The notes: a model not told the origin generated them from the sequence alone. Shown: positions 22,898 through 32,769, counted from the first letter of the stretch. The stretch: 64,000 nt of DNA from Alitta virens (GCA_932294295.1 OW028585.1:25268313-25332312), one strand, 5' to 3'. Translations and numbers: made by a program.

Positions 22898-23858
22898 CAA
22901 GAAGGTCTACGTGATACCTCATGAAAAATACGAAAGTCTTATGGAGGCCAATAGAAAGAAGTTGCAAGATGAGCCAGGGCAAATGGCCGCTGCCGCTGCC
23001 ATAGGCAGCGGAGCGGGCCAGTTGCCCTCCCTGCGGGATCTGAACGGTGAGCCGACTTCTAGCCTGTCGCAGAGTCGGGGGAGAGGGCTCATTGAAAGCG
23101 GTGGGGGGCCTGTCAGCAATGGAAATACATCGCTAAATGGGTCGGTGTCGATGGCATCTCCGACTCCGCTGGATGAAGACTCTGACAAATTCCCCAGCGA
23201 CGCGTCTAGCAATCAGTCTAGGAGAGGTGCGAGAAGTGTGAGCAGCGACGCCGCTTTGAGAAATATTGATATTGATATTGACATTGATACTCGTCTGACT
23301 TCTACTTCTCACCGAGATAAAGCGCGTCAAATATTGAGGGCACTCATTCCCCGCAACTCTGCTGGCTCAGGGGCTCACACTATAGATTACTCTGCGTTCC
23401 TACTTCACACTCAATCTAGCGAGTTCCCTGTGCCCACTGGACATCACAAGTTTTACTGGCTCATGTTAGAGAGAGATGTTCCTCTTAGCCTAGTCTCTAA
23501 CGTCAAATTGAGGCGTATATTGCACTACATGAAGAACAAATACTCCAGGGGGGAAGAAGAAGAAGAAGAAGAAGAAGAAGAGGAGGAAGAAGAGGAAGAG
23601 GAAGAAGAAGAAGAAGAAGAAGAGCTTAGTCAAGAATTTGGTAACAGGGAAACCGGTAAAAAGAGTTCTTCCTCCGGTTCTGGCTCTGGCTCTGGCTCTG
23701 TCTCTGCCTCTGGCTCTGGCTCTGGCTCGGGCTCTGGAGCGGTGAATAAGAGGAAAAAGAAAATAGAAGCTACTGATGAGGAGGTGAATAAGAAGAAGAA
23801 GAAGAAGAAGAATAATAATAATAATAAACTTAATTGGATAAGGGTCAAGGCTGTATAA
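22875..23858 (+). CDS. Uncharacterised Polinton protein with disordered middle and poly-Glu tract
   Basis: 327 aa. The N-terminus carries a lysine-rich strand segment (KKVYVIPHEKYESLME). A Ser/Gly-rich disordered stretch follows. Then comes an ordered block at about 150-222 with HRDKARQILRALIP and PTGHHKFYWLMLERDVPLSL. A run of about 27 Glu, a Ser/Gly run and a lysine-rich end close it. The ordered block is the part most likely conserved. Purine microsatellites inside the gene (23551-23625, 23790-23825) suggest expansion. It overlaps both neighbours. Confidence 0.65.
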   Translation: MTLTMKFNKKVYVIPHEKYESLMEANRKKLQDEPGQMAAAAAIGSGAGQLPSLRDLNGEPTSSLSQSRGRGLIESGGGPVSNGNTSLNGSVSMASPTPLDEDSDKFPSDASSNQSRRGARSVSSDAALRNIDIDIDIDTRLTSTSHRDKARQILRALIPRNSAGSGAHTIDYSAFLLHTQSSEFPVPTGHHKFYWLMLERDVPLSLVSNVKLRRILHYMKNKYSRGEEEEEEEEEEEEEEEEEEEEEEEELSQEFGNRETGKKSSSSGSGSGSGSVSASGSGSGSGSGAVNKRKKKIEATDEEVNKKKKKKKNNNNNKLNWIRVKAV

Positions 23859-25150
23859 TGGTCCTGCCTAAAGATATAGATGCATATTTATCCAGACGTT
23901 TTTACAATCCTCGATCGCCAGCTAGTTTCACAAGTGCATCAAAGCTGCACTCCGTAATTAAGAGAGAAGGACGCTACAACATTAGTCTGAGTCGAATTAA
24001 TGATTGGGCCAAATCTCAGGACATTGTCACGCTACACAAGGAGGGGAGACAAAAACCTGTCAGATATAGAAGAGTCATTGCACCAGGCATCAATCACCTG
24101 TGGGACTGCGATTTACTAGTTCTGAATGGAGAGAGATTTGCACGAGCTAATGACGGCCTTGCTTACATCCTTGTCACAATAGATGTCTTTTCGAGGTTCT
24201 GTAGAGCGCAACCTGTCAAGAGCAAAAGCGGGAAACATGTGTGCGAAGGGTTCAGGAAAATATTTGATGGCCCCACTAATGCTGCAGCGACTGCTGCGGC
24301 TGCTGCGGCTGCTCCGGCTGCTGCAGGCGATCCAACCGGTGAGAGAGAGAGTGATGGAGATGAGGATGACGAATCGAAGAAACTGCCTCGATTTATAAGG
24401 AGCGACAGAGGCACCGAATTTACCAACACCCTTGTCACTGCACTTATGGGGGAGCGGAATATAAAGATGATTTTTACAAACACTGAAACGAAGGCCAACT
24501 ACGCAGAGGCCATGATCAAGGGGTTGAAGAAAAGATTGTTCCAATTTTTCCAATACAGCAACAGTTACAGCTACGCTGATGAGTTTCAGAATATAGTATC
24601 TTCGTATAACCGTACTGTTCATTCGAGCATAGGAGTCAGTCCATCACAAGTGGCTAAGTCGAACGAGCAGGACATTTGGGACTATCAGTACGTGACTCAA
24701 AACACAATAGACCTAGCGTCTGCTTTCCGGAGGGCCATTTCTTCATCGAGGAACAAGAAACGAAGTGTTTACAAATTCGCCATCGGTGACAAAGTCAGGG
24801 TGTCTTATCATAGGAAAAAAATATTTTCTCGCTCATATGACGAGCAGTTTACCGGTGAAGTGTTCTCGGTGAGGGCAAGAAAATTTTCGGACAACGTTGC
24901 CGTCTACTACCTGAATGATTACGGGGGTGAGACTGTTGATGGTCCATTCTATTCGAACGAGCTGACTGCAGTAAGGTTTGACCCCGATGCTTTCTTCCGC
25001 ATTGAAAAGGTGATCAGAACAAGAGTGAGGGCTGACGGTGAAAGTGAGAGTCTTGTTAAATATCAATCGTGGCCGAGTAAATATAACCAGTGGCTACCTA
25101 CCGCAGGCCTTAAGACTCTGAAGAAGAAAAAGCAGAAGAAGAAAAACTAG
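23858..25150 (+). CDS. Polinton integrase (retroviral-type, DDE) with chromodomain-like end
   Basis: 430 aa from ATG 23858, which shares its A with the preceding stop (TAATG). The core shows the three acidic residues: D85 in LWDCDLLVLN, D183 in RSDRGTEF and E217 in NYAEAMIKGLKKR. The spacing of the last two is 34 residues, as in retroviral and Polinton integrases. An Ala-rich plus acidic insertion (about 139-176) lies between the first two. The C-terminus has an SH3-like stretch (FAIGDKVRVSYHRKKIFSR) and a chromodomain-like segment (IEKVIRTR, VKYQSWPSKYNQWLP). From the family: inserts the element into the host chromosome in the nucleus. The frame is open and looks functional. Confidence 0.93.
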   Translation: MVLPKDIDAYLSRRFYNPRSPASFTSASKLHSVIKREGRYNISLSRINDWAKSQDIVTLHKEGRQKPVRYRRVIAPGINHLWDCDLLVLNGERFARANDGLAYILVTIDVFSRFCRAQPVKSKSGKHVCEGFRKIFDGPTNAAATAAAAAAAPAAAGDPTGERESDGDEDDESKKLPRFIRSDRGTEFTNTLVTALMGERNIKMIFTNTETKANYAEAMIKGLKKRLFQFFQYSNSYSYADEFQNIVSSYNRTVHSSIGVSPSQVAKSNEQDIWDYQYVTQNTIDLASAFRRAISSSRNKKRSVYKFAIGDKVRVSYHRKKIFSRSYDEQFTGEVFSVRARKFSDNVAVYYLNDYGGETVDGPFYSNELTAVRFDPDAFFRIEKVIRTRVRADGESESLVKYQSWPSKYNQWLPTAGLKTLKKKKQKKKN

Positions 25151-25166
25151 GAAGGAGGCAGCAGTC

Positions 25167-25628
25167 ATGTTTATTTACGCCGCTAGCGACCAGACTCTGG
25201 GGATCAACCCGAGAAACAGTGCGGGGAGTTTCACTGTGCAAATGCCTGAGTCATTCCCCAAACCAAAAAATACATTACTGAAAGGACAGTGGTACTTGGG
25301 GCTTATTGACATAACAGTACCCTCACTAAGTGGCAAGTGGTCCAAATGGGATGTAATGTATGTGACGTGCGCTCAGTTGGAAGGCTCCATAGTGGGTGAC
25401 ACTTACAGTCCAGTGTTACGCTCAATTCCTCTGGGGGAAATAAAAAGGCATAACTATGCACACCTACAGCCAGTACTCTATGTGCCAGTGAGAGTGGCGG
25501 ACGTGGAGCACCTGTCGTTCGAGCTCAGGGATTCGAGAGGAGACATTTTACAGGAACTTAGTAGTGAGACAGTTCAGGCCACGAGGTGCACTTTGGAACT
25601 GTTATGGCGGAGAGATATAAATCACTAG
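25167..25628 (+). CDS. Polinton minor capsid (penton-like) protein
   Basis: 153 aa, beta-rich. Seen are an N-terminal block (SAGSFTVQMPESF), WYLGLIDITVPS, MYVTCAQLEGSIVGD, LRSIPLG and a closing strand series SFELRDSRGDIL then LELLWRR. This order fits the single-jelly-roll penton of Polintons. From the family it forms the capsid vertices. It starts 16 bp after the integrase stop and overlaps the core protein gene by 25 bp. Confidence 0.8.
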   Translation: MFIYAASDQTLGINPRNSAGSFTVQMPESFPKPKNTLLKGQWYLGLIDITVPSLSGKWSKWDVMYVTCAQLEGSIVGDTYSPVLRSIPLGEIKRHNYAHLQPVLYVPVRVADVEHLSFELRDSRGDILQELSSETVQATRCTLELLWRRDINH

Positions 25629-26029
25629 CGGCCATGAAAGCCGAACCGTGGATAGAGCATTTTCAGAAGACTGCAGGGCAGACGAGTTTATGGTCAAAAA
25701 AACCTATGGCGGTTGTCATTAAGCCTGGTAAGGCGGCTAGGGGTGAGGGTCAGAGCGAGGTCGGATCGAGTCAGAGCAGAGGCGAACAGAATGGTCAAAA
25801 TTTACCGCTAACGGTAGTGTCGCCTATTGAGCAGTCCAACGAAATGGCTCATGCAGAACTGGCGGGGAAAATTGATAAAAACCCACTCTCTAAACTCAAG
25901 GGCTCAGTCACACCACAGCGTAAGTCAGGGACGCAACGTATCAAGCGCAAGACAGTTGGAGCGAGTGGTGCACCTAGTAAGAAAATAGCGAGGATAAACG
26001 ACATATTCACTCGTCATGTCAAGCGGTGA
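25604..26029 (+). CDS. Basic core/minor virion-like protein
   Basis: 141 aa from ATG 25604 (MAERYKSLAAMKAEPWIEHF). The N-terminal block contains WIEHF. The rest is Lys/Arg-rich and disordered, ending GSVTPQRKSG, RIKRKTVG and FTRHVKR. Charge and position between penton and major capsid genes fit an adenovirus-like DNA-binding core or minor capsid protein. This is inference. It overlaps the major capsid start by 14 bp. Confidence 0.6.
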   Translation: MAERYKSLAAMKAEPWIEHFQKTAGQTSLWSKKPMAVVIKPGKAARGEGQSEVGSSQSRGEQNGQNLPLTVVSPIEQSNEMAHAELAGKIDKNPLSKLKGSVTPQRKSGTQRIKRKTVGASGAPSKKIARINDIFTRHVKR

Positions 26030-27395
26030 AAAAGTTCTAGAGGCGTCAGACCTGGCCTATGAGGATACTCTTAACTTGTTCAGCGTTCCAGCCAGTAACT
26101 TGGGCGTCACCGATGTGAAATATCTCTCGCACAAGCCGGTCAACCAGTTTTCAACCGAGAGTGAAGCAAAGTTCCATGTACCAGGCGTAGGTACTTCTTA
26201 CATTGACCTATCGAATGTATACCTAGCTACCAGAGTGCGAATTGTCAGGGGTGACGGTTCGCTAGTGCCAGAGCGAGGAACTGAGCCAGATGCTGATGCT
26301 GCAACTGCAGGGGCGGAGAGTGTTTCTGCAGACGAGGGGGTATGGAGTGTTGGACCTGTTAATAACCTGGCTCAGGGCCTATGGGATCAAGTGGAAGTAC
26401 GCCTCAACGATCGTGTTGTGACAGGTGGTCAAACAGGCTACAGCTACAAGGCCCTAATGAACACTCTATTAGGTGAAACTGAACTTAATGACTCTGAACT
26501 AGAATGCGCAATGTTTCATAAGGACTCTGCTGGCTTCATGGACGACGTCAGTCTCCTGATTGGTTGCAACGAGGGGTTTAAAAAGAGAGCCGAGGCGATG
26601 AGTGGGAGCCGCACTGTTGAGCTTCTGGCCAAAGTGGATGTTGATGTATTCAAAGTCAACAAATACCTACTAAATGGTGTCACTATTGACATCACTCTCA
26701 CGCCAACTTCCAATAGGTTCAGGCTGCTGAGCCCCAACGCCAGTAAAACTGATTACAAGCTGGAAATTGTGGATATTACTTTAATTCTGAAACACGTGAC
26801 CCCCACTAGTCTCATTCTACTGGGCCATCAAGATGTCCTGGTGAAAGAGATTTCACTGGCCAAATACTTCTACACCAAAGAAGAGCTCAGAAAATTCAAT
26901 CTGTCACGCGATACATCCTCATATTACATTGAGGACGCATTCAATGGACGAGTGCCGAGTAAAATTGTCATAGGCCTGGTGTCTGGGGAATCAATGAGTG
27001 GCAGCCTAGCCAAGAACCCCTACAACTTTCGACACTACGACATCAATTTCATTAACGTGAGTCTGTCTGGCACCCCTACACCAGGGGGGCCTCTGAGTGT
27101 TGACTTTACAGCGGATAAGTATCTACATTGTTACTCGGACCTCTACAAGGGGAAACAGAATTGCTCCAATCAGGGGCGAATAACTCGTGAGGAATACAAA
27201 GAGGGGTACACCTTGTTCGTGATTGACCTTGCTCCCCAAAATCACTCGGAATTCTACCCCGTGACTCGCGAGGGCTGTGTGAGAATAGAGTTGAGATTCA
27301 GATCACCACTGGAAGAGTCAGCTGTTATGCTCACAAAAGTGACATATCCAGGTCTATTCTCAATCGATTACGCACGTAACCTCTATTTGACATGA
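26016..27395 (+). CDS. Polinton major capsid protein (double jelly roll)
   Basis: 459 aa, intact. The N-terminus reads DTLNLFSVPASN and then HKPVNQF. A strand block follows with KFHVPGVGTSYIDLSNVYLA, then LAQGLWDQVEVRLNDRVV, GYSYKALMNTLLG and, near the end, YTLFVIDLAP with REGCVRIELRFR. These match the typical order in Polinton and other PRD1-adenovirus lineage capsid proteins. From the family: trimers form the hexons. It sits between the core protein and protease genes and overlaps the latter by 4 bp (ATGA). Confidence 0.88.
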   Translation: MSSGEKVLEASDLAYEDTLNLFSVPASNLGVTDVKYLSHKPVNQFSTESEAKFHVPGVGTSYIDLSNVYLATRVRIVRGDGSLVPERGTEPDADAATAGAESVSADEGVWSVGPVNNLAQGLWDQVEVRLNDRVVTGGQTGYSYKALMNTLLGETELNDSELECAMFHKDSAGFMDDVSLLIGCNEGFKKRAEAMSGSRTVELLAKVDVDVFKVNKYLLNGVTIDITLTPTSNRFRLLSPNASKTDYKLEIVDITLILKHVTPTSLILLGHQDVLVKEISLAKYFYTKEELRKFNLSRDTSSYYIEDAFNGRVPSKIVIGLVSGESMSGSLAKNPYNFRHYDINFINVSLSGTPTPGGPLSVDFTADKYLHCYSDLYKGKQNCSNQGRITREEYKEGYTLFVIDLAPQNHSEFYPVTREGCVRIELRFRSPLEESAVMLTKVTYPGLFSIDYARNLYLT

Positions 27396-27880
27396 ACACA
27401 AACGAGCTATATGAGATACTTTGGAATGACAAGACAGCCTCTTCGTACGTCATGGCAATCATACCCTCGAGAGCGCTGAGCTATGTTAAAGCCGACGGCC
27501 GTGAGCGCTGTTACATCGTTAATTGTAATGAAAACTCGTACTTACGCGGCGAGGTGGGCCACTGGATGATCCTGACCATTCATGGTAATTCGAGGGAGAA
27601 GCGGAAGTTGAAGAGCGAAGATTCGAGTCTTTTAGAAGTATTCGATTCACTGGGCGAGCGTACCTACAATGAAGAAATAACTGCTTTTATGTCAACATTT
27701 AAAAGTCACATTACTTGTTCGGGGTATTTAGCTTCTACTCACTGCGGTTTCTATGCACTGGCCTATGCTTACTATAGAAGCACGCAATATGAACCCTCAT
27801 GTATTTTAAAAATGTTTAAGGAAATAACAGATGTTAAAAGTCACTGCTTAATGCTGTATAGCCAGGGTAAATTGATTTGA
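27392..27880 (+). CDS. Adenain-like cysteine protease (capsid maturation)
   Basis: 162 aa, intact. The catalytic residues visible are His57 (EVGHWMILTI), Asp85 (LEVFDSLG) and Cys118 (STHCGFYALAYAYY), in the adenain/Ulp1 order His-Asp-Cys. From the family: cleaves capsid precursors during virion assembly. The start codon overlaps the major capsid stop as ATGA. Confidence 0.88.
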   Translation: MNTNELYEILWNDKTASSYVMAIIPSRALSYVKADGRERCYIVNCNENSYLRGEVGHWMILTIHGNSREKRKLKSEDSSLLEVFDSLGERTYNEEITAFMSTFKSHITCSGYLASTHCGFYALAYAYYRSTQYEPSCILKMFKEITDVKSHCLMLYSQGKLI

Positions 27881-28060
27881 TGCATAGTAAAAATTAAAAT
27901 AAATTTTCATTCAAAGTCAGTAATAGAATCGAGATAAAGCATTATTTGCGTATAAAAAAATATTGTTTCAGCCACTTGGTATAGTCTTTTTTTCTGTATT
28001 GTATTGCGCTGTATTGCATTACACTATATTGCACTGTATTGTATTGCGTTGTATTGTGCA

Positions 28061-28109
<49 letters not shown>

Positions 28110-29268
28110 GTCATTGGTAATTATTATTATTATTATTATTAGCTGAGGGAGAATATAGGTATTTACTGTATGGTACTGCATGTCCGTCAATAGCGGCTGT
28201 TAAAAGTAGTTTTTTTTAATGATGTATAGTATATTATAATTCCAAAAATATTTTTTTATATATATATATATATATATAATATGTCATTTAATAACGACAC
28301 CAGAATCTAGATAAAGGTCTATTTATATATGTATTGTAGTCTATTAAAAAAATATGGTAAATAAAATGAAGTACAAAAAAAAAAAAAAAAACACATTGAA
28401 GAGTTACGAGTTTCCATGACTGACTGTTAGGGGGAATGAATGTACATTAAAACAAGAGGAAAAAAGGCGACTTACCTGTTTTAAAGCAGAGTGTTGCTGA
28501 TGGTGTCGTTTTGGCTGCTGGTGATGTCCTAATGCCCACTAGTCCTGGTTGTGAATGGTGTCCTCAGCCATTGAGCCTTGTACTTTTTATACTAAATAAT
28601 TAGCTGGAGGGGAGAACTGTCTGCTATGGGGGGTCTCCAGAACTCACCCCCCATGGTCATCTCCCCCTCAGATCATGCAGGTGACATGCGCATCACACAG
28701 CTTCAGGCCAAGTCTTTTCTGCTCAAGTGACATCTGAGCATCCCCAGTGGGTGGCCCCATGACACGCTTATCTCATGATCAAATAAACGTTTTAAGAATG
28801 CTCATTTAATACCTGTAGCATCTCAAGCGGGTACAAATAATTTTATTTAATTTTTTTTATTTTATTATATATAAATATAAGTTTATAATTTATTTATTAA
28901 TTTTTATTTATTTTTTTACTCATGAGTGTCTTATAATATAGTGACAGTGACCTGAGTGAAATTTGGAGAGACTTCCTATCAAAATTAGTGGCATTACAAT
29001 CAGAACTAATTAATATATGTGATGAATAATGACATGTGTGTGCAATAAGAGTGAATATAACTCAGCCCATTGTGTCTAATATACCCTTCCATTTGGCATG
29101 CTGTGGCCACCCCCCTAGCCTTCTTTTGTTTTCATTATGTAACACGCCGTATTGAGGTCAGACTGAGGGTGATTCTTGACCTGGATAGGGGTGTTAAGTG
29201 GTCATTACAGGCTTTTTGTTGGGAGAGAAAGCAAGTGGAAATTGCAAGCGGATCATTTATTGAGTGCC
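27881..29268. repeat. Polinton non-coding stretch rich in microsatellites
   Basis: Holds a tgtattgc-type simple repeat (about 27995-28060), (att)n at about 28060-28095, (ta)n runs near 28095-28110 and 28255-28280, another (att)n at 28120-28140 and an A-run at 28376-28391. No gene is seen. 'acttacct' near 28475-28482 could be a minus-strand splice site, without a supporting exon. Confidence 0.75.
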
Positions 29269-29976
29269 ATGGATCGAATTGCTGTCTTTTTGCTGCTAGT
29301 GATTAGCTTGAGTCATGCCGTGGCATGGTCCTGCGGAAATGAGGGACAATGCAGTTGCGGCTTTTCGGGGGCCGTACTTTGTAAAGAGGTGGCCGCTGCA
29401 CCATTCTTTGCTTCTGAACACCGGACAGGCAAAGTACTGACGATTAGGCCAGGAATGGAGAACTTTGACGTGGCGAGTCTCAAGCGCACAATAGGATTCG
29501 CTAGAGTTATAGTTATTGGACTTTCTGGTGAACTCTGCCTGGAAATTACTTCAACCTTTCCCTGGGCTCAGTGTTTGGCAGCCGATGTAGCTGGAGTGAC
29601 GGTGACTTCATTGATAAAGACCACAGTCGAGATCGATTACGACCATTCACATGAACCCCATGCACCTCTCTTTGCATCCAGAAAGGCTTTAAGGGGTTAT
29701 GGCACTGGGATGATCGTGTGGACGACAGTGAGCAGCATTTTGGGAGGAGTTGTGACATGCTGCATTCTGGTGAGTCTCGTGAACTTACATGCTCGCATCA
29801 ATAGCCACGCCAGGGCCGACGATCCAGCAATGTGCGCGATTGATTGCTGTTTGAAATGTATGGCAATAATGCTCCTCCCTGCTCATCTGGCTGCAAAATG
29901 CTGTAATTGTACTTGGGGCAATCTACATACGCTGGAAAGAGGAGACACCCCTCCTTCAACTGCGTTCACTGCTTAG
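29269..29976 (+). CDS. Predicted type I membrane protein with cysteine-rich ends (Polinton accessory)
   Basis: 235 aa from ATG 29269. A signal peptide covers about 1-19 (MDRIAVFLLLVISLSHAVAW). A short Cys cluster follows (C22, C28, C30, C38) and then an LRR-cap-like ectodomain, C90/C102 and no obvious enzyme motif. One transmembrane segment runs about 144-171 (GTGMIVWTTVSSILGGVV...). The cytoplasmic tail holds seven cysteines at about 189-214, a likely palmitoylation or metal-binding cluster. I do not recognise a family. Position near the right TIR, away from the capsid block, fits an accessory or surface protein. I chose this ATG because it begins the signal peptide; the upstream in-frame stretch has none. 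Confidence 0.7.
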   Translation: MDRIAVFLLLVISLSHAVAWSCGNEGQCSCGFSGAVLCKEVAAAPFFASEHRTGKVLTIRPGMENFDVASLKRTIGFARVIVIGLSGELCLEITSTFPWAQCLAADVAGVTVTSLIKTTVEIDYDHSHEPHAPLFASRKALRGYGTGMIVWTTVSSILGGVVTCCILVSLVNLHARINSHARADDPAMCAIDCCLKCMAIMLLPAHLAAKCCNCTWGNLHTLERGDTPPSTAFTA

Positions 29977-30142
29977 GTGGGTTTTTTTTTTCGGAAATGC
30001 TTAAATACTGCTGCAAAATACTATAGTTGTAATACCGTAATACAGTAATGAAGTTTGTGTTTGGTGCAGTTATTGACAGCACGGAGTAAGAATGGTCAAA
30101 ATTGAAAAAAAACGTCATAGTCAATGTGCACTTATTTTTTCA

Positions 30143-30506
30143 GAGGAGAGATGGAGCCTTACGCCTTTTCAGAGTCCTGTCAAGGCTGATGAGGTTTTTG
30201 TTAGCGGTATGGCTGGTTTTTCGGGATGACGACTTGATGCGCAGAATAGAAGATAGACAACTTGTTGAGGAGGAGGAGGAGGAGGAGGAGGAGGAGGAGG
30301 AGGAGGAGGAGGAGGAGGAGGAGGAGGAGGAGGAGGAAGAAGATGCGGTGGTGGACGACCCGTATCTTCAAGCTAATGACGATAATGAGGAGGATCGGGG
30401 TGCCCCTGACAAATTTAAACGGGTGAGGAGTAGCAAATGGCTTGATCAAGGCAATGTTATTCATCACCGGTTGAGATATGTCAGAGGCGCTCAGCCTCGA
30501 ATGTGA
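30143..30506 (+). CDS. Doubtful acidic reading frame with poly-Glu, Polinton right end
   Basis: An open frame preceded by a polypyrimidine tract and cag at 30140-30143. It reads a hydrophobic start (RLMRFLLAVWLVFRDDD), about 30 Glu from (gag)n, then DAVVDDPYLQANDDNEED and a basic end. It could be a 3' exon of an unseen gene or only a microsatellite-bearing frame. No start or partner exon is evident. Confidence 0.3.
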
Positions 30507-31890
30507 TGTCTTTTTTTTTTTTTTTGGTAATTTTTGCGATTTTTTTAAAATTTTGTTTTTATGCGCTTTGATATGTATGAAGTAGTGCCCCATTGTGTAT
30601 ATATGTGTATATGTATATATTGCTGTCATAGCCATGTATTGCTTTTTTTTTTTTCTTACTCTCTTTCTTTATTATTATTATTGACTCTTTTTTACATGTG
30701 CCACTGATCAGTATGTACAGTCCATCAATGGAAGCGACTTGCTGATTGATGCACTGTACAGTCTGGACTTTTTTTATTGCAATTTTTTACTGATTTATTT
30801 TCTAATGTCATTTTTCGTTGTTCAGTTTGTCTCCAGCTGTGCTGTTGACTCTTGTGAGGCATGTTATGCTTATGTCTACGGTGACTTTTTTAAAACTTAC
30901 ATTTTTACATAAACAGGAATTTTTTAACACTGACTTTTTTTCTTTTTTTCTTCATTTTTAAAACAATAATTTGTATACAGAGAAGTTGGGAATTTACAGA
31001 TCAAAAAGAAAGATAATACACAAGCTGTGTTTGTCATTAACAACCCTTATCAGTACATTTAGGGTAAAAACGGCAAACAAAAAAAAAGGGGGTGTACTTG
31101 GCGTGAATTAGCCCCGAGGGTGTATACAATAGTCAAGCGTGCCATTTTAGAGGCAGGCTTGTTGACTGATGCTGATGACTGCTTGCCATATTGCTCACAG
31201 CTTGAAGTCCCTTATCTGTTAACATTCTCAATGCAGCCTTCTAATTTGGGGTTCCATTTACATTGGGGTAGCAAATTGAGTATGACTGTGACAGGCCTAG
31301 GGGTGTAAGGGGCTTGCTCCAGTGTCACTTATGGAAACAGCAGGCACAAAGTGACACCTAAATACTCTTAACAGTATAATGCCAATCACAGTGGGGAGTA
31401 CTGAGAGATTGTGCTTTCATTTCTGACTGACTGAATTAATGCATATACACTGACTTTTATTCTTAAGTATTGTAATTTGTAACAGTGTAATTTGTAGCTC
31501 ATAATTTTGAAACTATGATCTAAACTGGCTAGTTTCATGACATAGTTATAGTTCAAATGCTATCTAAAAGAGCATTATAAAATTTACATTATAGATGTAC
31601 AAAAAAAATAGTAAATAAATACATTTTCAGTCAAATACCAGAGTTCAATGATCAGTCACATACTTCAGAGGAAATGGAGTTCATTTTAAATAGTTAATAT
31701 AGAATTCAAGATTTATTAATACACAGGGGTTTAATATCTCATTTAAAAAAAAGTGTCACCGAAATTAGAACTTTAGTTGTTGAAATACCCATTGCGGCAT
31801 AGTACTAATATTAACAAACTGTTTTAACTGAACAAAATGTATTGATCAATCAAATTAATCTAATTTATTCATACTAGCTAAATGGATAGC
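30507..31890. other. Polinton right subterminal region, no gene seen
   Basis: T-rich and A-rich runs, no long frame and no motif I recognise. The right TIR begins near 31893. Confidence 0.6.
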
Positions 31891-31892
31891 CC

Positions 31893-32061
31893 CGGGGTGT
31901 GCGCCTTCAAAGACAAGTTGTGTACTAATTAGCATAATGATGAGCGTAGCCCGGGGGCGAATTTGGAGGGGTAGGGATCCATGGCCACAGCTCGATATGA
32001 TATCAGGCCCCTGAGGGCAAATAACTAGCTTATCGTGATATCATATCGGCCTGTCTGTAGT
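31893..32061 (-). repeat. Polinton right terminal inverted repeat
   Basis: Reverse complement of the left end, with the last 76 bp nearly identical. It also has the internal 13-bp inverted repeat, and ends ...ggcctgtctgtagt just before the target duplication cagttt. Confidence 0.9.
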
Positions 32062-32067
32062 CAGTTT

Positions 32068-32620
32068 ATTTGCTTTTAGGATTAATTGATTTCTTGGTTC
32101 TGCATAATTGTTACAAATTAAGAGACAATGTAGTTCATCTTCTACTTCATTACTATCACATTTATTACATTTTCTTTCTTCTAATGGTATTTTAGGGGCT
32201 CATGTCTTCCGGTTTCAATTTTGAGGTTATGTGAGCTAAGTCTAAATCTTGCTATGTTATTATAGGTTTTCTTCGGGAGGTTGAGATTTAGATAAGGTTC
32301 AATCAATACATAGTTTTAAATAATTTGTATGTTCTTAGTTTTGGGTGCTTCTCAGAGTCATTTATCTCGCTAAGGATCCTTGATTGTTCACTTTCATACA
32401 GTTTAAGTTTGATTTCAGAGACCAGAGTCCCTGGCTCCTTTGTTTCCCAACTATTTATATTAAATTCATTAATGATGTGTATTGTTTTATTGTACCAGTT
32501 GGTCTGACCCTTAATGTCAAGGTCAAACATTATACAATGAACCAAGTTTACGGATAAGCCGTGCCTCCATAATTCTTCTTCTTGTGGTGTCAGGTTCCAC
32601 ATACATGGCACTAACACTTA
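32068..32620 (-). pseudogene. Decayed LINE 3' coding region, interrupted by the Polinton
   Basis: The minus-strand frame 32617-32303 ends LRTYKLFKTMY. Beyond the stop, other frames continue EPYLNLNL, NIARFRLSSHNLKIETGRHE and CNKCDSNEVEDELHCLLICN up to the Polinton edge. The 'ARFRxSxHxLxIExGR' plus CxxC...HxxxxC order is the common C-terminus of invertebrate non-LTR retrotransposon proteins. At least two frame breaks show decay. The remaining end lies at 13339-13455. Confidence 0.7.
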
Positions 32621-32769
32621 AGTCATTCATGGAGTGGTCTGACTTACTAAAATGCCTGGCTACTTCCTTGAAAATCTTCATATTTGTACAGACCGTTGGA
32701 GCAAAATATAATAACGTGGTCTCAAATTTGTGACATCATCCTGAGTCCGGTCCTGTATGATTGATTGTT

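Larger units (their letters stand above)
13450..32067. mobile_element. Polinton/Maverick DNA transposon, 18.6 kb, with 6-bp target duplication
   Basis: The element proper is 13456-32061. The hexamer cagttt occurs directly outside both ends (13450-13455 and 32062-32067), matching the 6-bp duplication known for Polintons. Terminal inverted repeats begin actacagacaggccgatatg. It encodes a protein-primed family B polymerase, retroviral-type integrase, A32/FtsK-type ATPase, adenain-like protease, and major and minor capsid proteins, which is the defining set. Two genes are broken (polymerase and ATPase), so this is a non-autonomous copy as read. It lies between the sulfotransferase and CUB genes. 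Confidence 0.95.

Noticed and set aside
30201..30635. Minus-strand Leu-rich frame opposite the (gag)n run
   Set aside because: Only a microsatellite translation, with no membrane-protein pattern beyond poly-Leu.
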